Positions 6,961 through 9,239 of a DNA stretch of 9,239 bases are shown in pieces. The first letter of the stretch is position 1. The number at the start of each line of letters is the position of its first letter. This DNA is from Deltaproteobacteria bacterium. Lineage in GTDB: Bacteria; Desulfobacterota; DSM-4660; Desulfatiglandales; B25-G16. Position numbers and translations under genes: made by a program. The stretch covers positions 1-9,239 of the forward strand of contig JAFDHR010000071.1 in NCBI GenBank assembly GCA_019308645.1. The letters are read 5' to 3'. The notes below the pieces were generated by a model. It was not told the origin of the DNA, did not search any database, and saw only the letters and a list, made by a program, of their open reading frames with translations.

Positions 6961-6984
6961 GTCCCGATGAAATTTCATTGGGAC
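6961..6984. repeat. 24-base near-perfect palindrome
   Basis: The arms GTCCCGATGAAA (6961-6972) and TTTCATTGGGAC (6973-6984) are complementary at 11 of 12 positions, and the remaining pair (G6966/T6979) becomes a G-U pair in plus-strand RNA. It directly abuts the G/C-rich palindrome at 6945-6960. It has no loop, so it is more likely a DNA-level palindrome, or part of a dispersed palindromic repeat, than a simple RNA hairpin. Confidence 0.75.
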
Positions 6985-6989
6985 CAATG

Positions 6990-7046
6990 TGGAGGTCCTT
7001 TAGAGGTAAATAAGCTCGCTTATTTTTTTCTAACAAGGACACTCCA
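6990..7046. repeat. 57-base long fold-back (imperfect inverted repeat)
   Basis: The outer arms TGGAG (6990-6994) and CTCCA (7042-7046) pair, then GTCCTT (6995-7000) with AAGGAC (7035-7040), then TAG (7001-7003) with CTA (7030-7032), and finally AAATAAG (7008-7014) with CTTATTT (7019-7025) around the loop CTCG. Only small bulges interrupt the stem. On the plus strand the inner hairpin is followed by more T residues (T-run 7023-7029), giving it a terminator-like look, yet no plus-strand gene precedes it for over a kilobase. It resembles a small palindromic repeat or a decayed miniature element. No target-site duplication is obvious. Confidence 0.7.
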
Positions 7047-7098
7047 TATGTAACTTTCAAGCGATACCTATAATAGGGGATTAATATAATGAGAACAA

Positions 7099-7125
7099 TT
7101 ATCCTGCCATTCCTGTTTATCCTGT
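7099..7125. repeat. Three 9-base tandem repeats
   Basis: TTATCCTGC, CATTCCTGT and TTATCCTGT follow each other without gaps, sharing the core TCCTG every nine bases. They lie 25 bases downstream of the uppP stop codon. Short arrays of this kind are seen in intergenic DNA of various bacteria; no function is evident from sequence. Confidence 0.8.
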
Positions 7126-7150
7126 CAAAAGATAGCTGAACTGTTCCAAA

Positions 7151-7969
7151 TCAAGCAATAAAAATGGCTGCAATGCCGGCTAGCAAACAATATGGTGAAA
7201 AGTAATAGAGATTTCCTTTTTTTACCATATTCATGGTTATCTTCAGGGCTATAAGGCCTACCAGAAAAGAGACAAAAATTCCTGCAAAAAAAGGTATAAA
7301 GCCAATTTCATTTATCTTTGTTATGTCAAATTTTAATATTGTTGCCCCTATAATAGCAGGTATTGATAAAAGGAAGGAAAACCGTCCAGCGAGTTCCCGA
7401 TTGAGACCGCAGAAAAGACCGCAGACTATGGTTGCACCAGACCTGCTAATTCCGGGAATAATAGCGGCTCCCTGTGCGATACCTATGCCAATGGATACAA
7501 TGAGACCAACGTTGCTTTTTTTTGTGAAATGATCGGGTATAAATCTACTTGCTCCCAGAATCGCCCCGGTAACTATTAACATAAAACCAACAAAGAAGGG
7601 TGATCCAAACATTTTTTGAAAGAAAGAGCTAAAGATTAGCCCTATAAGCGCTGTAGGAATTGTGCCTATTACAATCCATAAGATAAGCGCTGCATAAGGG
7701 AATTGTTGGATTTTGCTGCTGGGGTTTTGTTTTCGAAAAAGGTTTCCAATAAGGCCTATACTTTCATAGATCATCATTTTTATGTCAGCCCGGAAGAATA
7801 TCAAAACCGCCAGGAGGGTGCCTACATGGAGAGATATATCTAATAACAGCTCAGGATTTTTTAACCCGATGAGGTTCTGAAATATAACCAGATGGCCAGA
7901 ACTGCTGATAGGCAGAAATTCTGTTAGTCCCTGAATAATCCCTAAAAAAATGGTCTGTTCAATATCCAT
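7151..7969 (-). CDS. uppP: UppP/BacA undecaprenyl-diphosphatase
   Basis: A 272-residue integral membrane protein of the usual BacA length. The N-terminal motif is QGLTEFLPISSSGHL (13-27), containing the catalytic-region glutamate Glu17 and the Ser-Ser-Ser-Gly-His segment. The second motif is AIIPGISRSGATI (169-181) with the conserved Arg176. The two motifs lie in inverted, pseudo-symmetric halves typical of this family. The enzyme removes a phosphate from undecaprenyl diphosphate after cell-wall polymer assembly and is known to confer bacitracin resistance when raised. Gln13 stands where some homologues, such as that of E. coli, have a glutamate; the QGLTEF variant is common. The start ATG at 7969-7967 lies right before the first membrane segment; GATGAG about 11 bases upstream is a weak ribosome site. 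The popT-like gene follows on the same strand, most likely as a separate transcript given the intervening terminator-like palindrome. Confidence 0.97.
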   Translation of the reverse strand: MDIEQTIFLGIIQGLTEFLPISSSGHLVIFQNLIGLKNPELLLDISLHVGTLLAVLIFFRADIKMMIYESIGLIGNLFRKQNPSSKIQQFPYAALILWIVIGTIPTALIGLIFSSFFQKMFGSPFFVGFMLIVTGAILGASRFIPDHFTKKSNVGLIVSIGIGIAQGAAIIPGISRSGATIVCGLFCGLNRELAGRFSFLLSIPAIIGATILKFDITKINEIGFIPFFAGIFVSFLVGLIALKITMNMVKKGNLYYFSPYCLLAGIAAIFIA

Positions 7970-8006
7970 CTGAAATGAATCTCATCTTTTAAAAATGCAC
8001 CTTTTT

Positions 8007-8034
8007 TCTATACATTAATTAAAAAAATAGCAAA
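8007..8034 (-). promoter_or_regulatory. Candidate promoter of uppP
   Basis: On the minus strand TTTGCT (8034-8029) and TATAGA (8012-8007) are separated by 16 bases and lie about 40 bases before the uppP ATG. The -10 matches the consensus at four of six positions and the -35 is weak. The region between uppP and the aldolase gene is divergent and very AT-rich, so promoters for both genes must be here. Tentative. Confidence 0.3.
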
Positions 8035-8055
8035 CGCTAAATAACAGCTATAGAA

Positions 8056-8084
8056 TGGACAAGCCGTCATTATTATTGTATTAA
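8056..8084 (+). promoter_or_regulatory. Candidate promoter of the aldolase gene
   Basis: TGGACA at 8056-8061 matches the -35 consensus at five of six positions and is followed after 17 bases by TATTAA at 8079-8084. This would leave a leader of about 50 bases before the start at 8143. A second AT-rich hexamer, TATAAC at 8094-8099, could serve instead but lacks a properly spaced -35. Tentative. Confidence 0.35.
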
Positions 8085-8129
8085 ATTAATATTTATAACC
8101 TTTTCATTTTAAAAAATTAAACCTTAATC

Positions 8130-8136
8130 AAGGAGG
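8130..8136 (+). promoter_or_regulatory. Strong Shine-Dalgarno site that fixes the aldolase start
   Basis: AAGGAGG is a near-perfect Shine-Dalgarno sequence. An in-frame ATG at 8137 touches it with no spacer and could not be used efficiently. The next ATG at 8143 has a six-base spacer, which is optimal, so the protein starts MVDTIYKLL. Confidence 0.9.
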
Positions 8137-8142
8137 ATGCTC

Positions 8143-9198
8143 ATGGTTGATACTATTTATAAGCTTTTAGGCAAAGAAAAGACAGATTATTTACTCAGTC
8201 ATACCTGTACTACTATCAGTATGGACAGGTTAAAAACCCCTTCCCCTGATTTCATTGATCAGGTATTTATTGACACAGACAGACCAAATAGTGTTTTAAG
8301 AAACCTGCAGTCAGTTTTCAGTCATGGCCGCTTAAAAAATACTGGCTATCTTTCTATCCTTCCAGTTGATCAAGGGATAGAGCACTCTGGCGGAGCCTCC
8401 TTTGCGCCTAACCCGGATTACTTCGACCCGGTTAATATCATAAAGCTTGCTCTCGAGGCAGGATGTAATGCGGTTACATCAACACTTGGCGTACTCGGCG
8501 CTGTAAGCAGGAGATATGCCCATAAAATCCCCTTTATTATGAAGTTCAATCATAATGAATTACTGACATACCCCAATAAATATGATCAGATCTTTTTTGC
8601 TCAGATTGAACAGGCATTTGATTTGGGCGCTCTGGGTGTAGGGGCAACCATATACTTTGGATCGAAAGAGTCAGATAGACAGATTACCGAGGTAAGCGAG
8701 GCATTTAAAATAGCACATGAGTTGGGAATGTTTACGGTTCTCTGGTGTTACCTCAGAAATGATGCGTTTAAAAAGGATGGCACGGACTATCATGTGAGCG
8801 CTGACCTTACTGGCCAGGCAAACCACCTTGGCGCTACTATCGAGGCTGATATCATAAAGCAGAAACTGCCGGAAAATAATGGCGGTTTTACCGCGTTGAA
8901 CTTTGGCAAGACTCATAAAAAGGTTTATACTGACTTAACATCTGAACATCCCATAGACCTTGTGAGGTATCAGGTAGCTAACAATTATATGGGGAGAGTC
9001 GGCCTGATAAATTCTGGAGGGCCTTCCGGAGAAAATGATCTTGCCGATGCAGTGTACACTGCGGTTGTCAACAAAAGAGGCGGAGGAATGGGACTGATAA
9101 CAGGAAGGAAGACCTTTCAGAAGCCCCTAAAAGAGGGGATAGAAATATTTCATGCTGTGCAGGATGTGTATCTGAGCAAAGAAATAACCATTGCATAA
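8143..9198 (+). CDS. fbaB: Class I fructose-bisphosphate aldolase (DhnA/FbaB type)
   Basis: A 351-residue cytosolic protein when started at 8143 (two residues shorter than from the ATG at 8137, which lies directly on the Shine-Dalgarno site). [13 protein letters not shown], the early motif of the DhnA/FbaB family, sits near residue 70-82. ADIIKQKLP carries the likely Schiff-base lysine, Lys239 by this numbering, comparable to Lys236 of E. coli Fba[15 protein letters not shown] (286-299) and [12 protein letters not shown] (317-328) form the phosphate-binding C-terminal part of the TIM barrel. The enzyme cleaves fructose 1,6-bisphosphate to dihydroxyacetone phosphate and glyceraldehyde 3-phosphate, or runs in reverse in gluconeogenesis, without a metal. 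The assignment to FBP aldolase rather than a related DhnA-family aldolase is supported by full-length motif agreement. It stands alone, divergent from uppP, with no glycolytic neighbour in the window. Confidence 0.95.
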   Translation: MVDTIYKLLGKEKTDYLLSHTCTTISMDRLKTPSPDFIDQVFIDTDRPNSVLRNLQSVFSHGRLKNTGYLSILPVDQGIEHSGGASFAPNPDYFDPVNIIKLALEAGCNAVTSTLGVLGAVSRRYAHKIPFIMKFNHNELLTYPNKYDQIFFAQIEQAFDLGALGVGATIYFGSKESDRQITEVSEAFKIAHELGMFTVLWCYLRNDAFKKDGTDYHVSADLTGQANHLGATIEADIIKQKLPENNGGFTALNFGKTHKKVYTDLTSEHPIDLVRYQVANNYMGRVGLINSGGPSGENDLADAVYTAVVNKRGGGMGLITGRKTFQKPLKEGIEIFHAVQDVYLSKEITIA

Positions 9199-9239
9199 GG
9201 TATGTATGTCAGTGGTGCGTGGTCGGTAGTTAGTTGTAT
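9199..9239. other. Right-edge non-coding tail
   Basis: The 41 bases after the aldolase stop contain GTATGTATG and a GGTGCGTGGTCGGTAGTTAGTTG-like G/T-rich run made of short repeats. No gene or terminator is visible before the window ends. Confidence 0.5.

Larger units (their letters stand above)
6707..7150. other. 444-base intergenic region between uppP and popT-like gene, rich in fold-backs
   Basis: The region holds, from left to right, an unremarkable AT-rich stretch (6707-6930), three adjoining fold-back structures (6940-7046) and a 9-base tandem repeat (7099-7125), each listed separately. A minus-strand frame at 6760-6987 exists, but its first codons are simply the palindromes read through, so I do not annotate it as a gene. 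Promoter elements for popT should lie at its left end; a TATAAC-like hexamer is present on the minus strand near 6730, but no matching -35 is evident. Confidence 0.6.

Noticed and set aside
6760..6987. Minus-strand frame of 75 codons between uppP and the popT-like gene
   Set aside because: Its first 16 or so codons are the palindromes at 6945-6984 read through, there is no Shine-Dalgarno site, the tail is Cys/Arg-rich noise, and no family is recognisable. A terminator-like hairpin lies inside its start.
7008..7029. Plus-strand rho-independent terminator
   Set aside because: The hairpin plus T-run looks right, but no plus-strand gene lies upstream within reach (rtcB ends at 5750 and a minus-strand gene intervenes). 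It is better treated as part of the 57-base fold-back.

Overview
The window comes from a bacterium. Two consecutive genes for recycling the undecaprenyl-phosphate carrier lipid (a DUF368/PopT-type transporter and UppP/BacA) imply peptidoglycan or a similar cell envelope, and the gene starts and Shine-Dalgarno sites look bacterial. The DNA is AT-leaning, with very AT-rich gaps. An archease-RtcB pair, a DhnA/FbaB-type class I aldolase and short intergenic tandem repeats together suggest an anaerobic, deltaproteobacteria-like or otherwise uncultured lineage. That placement is inference and weak. There is no rRNA, tRNA, CRISPR array, transposase gene or phage gene that I can recognise.

Layout. 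(1) Positions 1-3208 look like the edge of a surface-polysaccharide or lipid-modification locus. It holds the C-terminal end of a DegT/DnrJ/EryC1-type sugar aminotransferase (+, cut by the window edge), a convergent two-gene minus-strand unit in which a SAM methyltransferase overlaps a GT4 glycosyltransferase by 4 bases, and a divergent flippase-like membrane protein of the LPG_synthase_TM/UPF0104 family. (2) Positions 3209-3776 are a 568-base AT-rich gap with no convincing complete gene. It contains a minus-strand reading frame ending in a protein-like C-terminus that may be a gene remnant. (3) Positions 3777-5750 carry the RNA-repair pair archease and rtcB (+), separated by short tandem repeats. 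(4) Positions 5789-7969 carry popT-like DUF368 and uppP, both on the minus strand (transcription order uppP then popT). They are separated by a 444-base gap with three adjoining fold-back structures and a 9-base tandem repeat. (5) Positions 8143-9198 carry a class I fructose-bisphosphate aldolase (+), whose start is fixed by a strong Shine-Dalgarno site.

How the genes work together. Archease activates RtcB for GTP-dependent RNA 3'-phosphate/5'-hydroxyl ligation. UppP dephosphorylates undecaprenyl diphosphate on the outer side of the membrane, and PopT-type DUF368 proteins return the monophosphate to the inner side, so the two form a functional recycling pair. The sugar aminotransferase, glycosyltransferase, methyltransferase and flippase-like protein at the left plausibly use or modify lipid-linked sugars, but their substrates cannot be read from sequence. 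I see well-known families in informative arrangements rather than a clearly new system. The items most worth following up are the uppP-popT pairing, the fold-back cluster between them, and the possible gene remnant in the 568-base gap.
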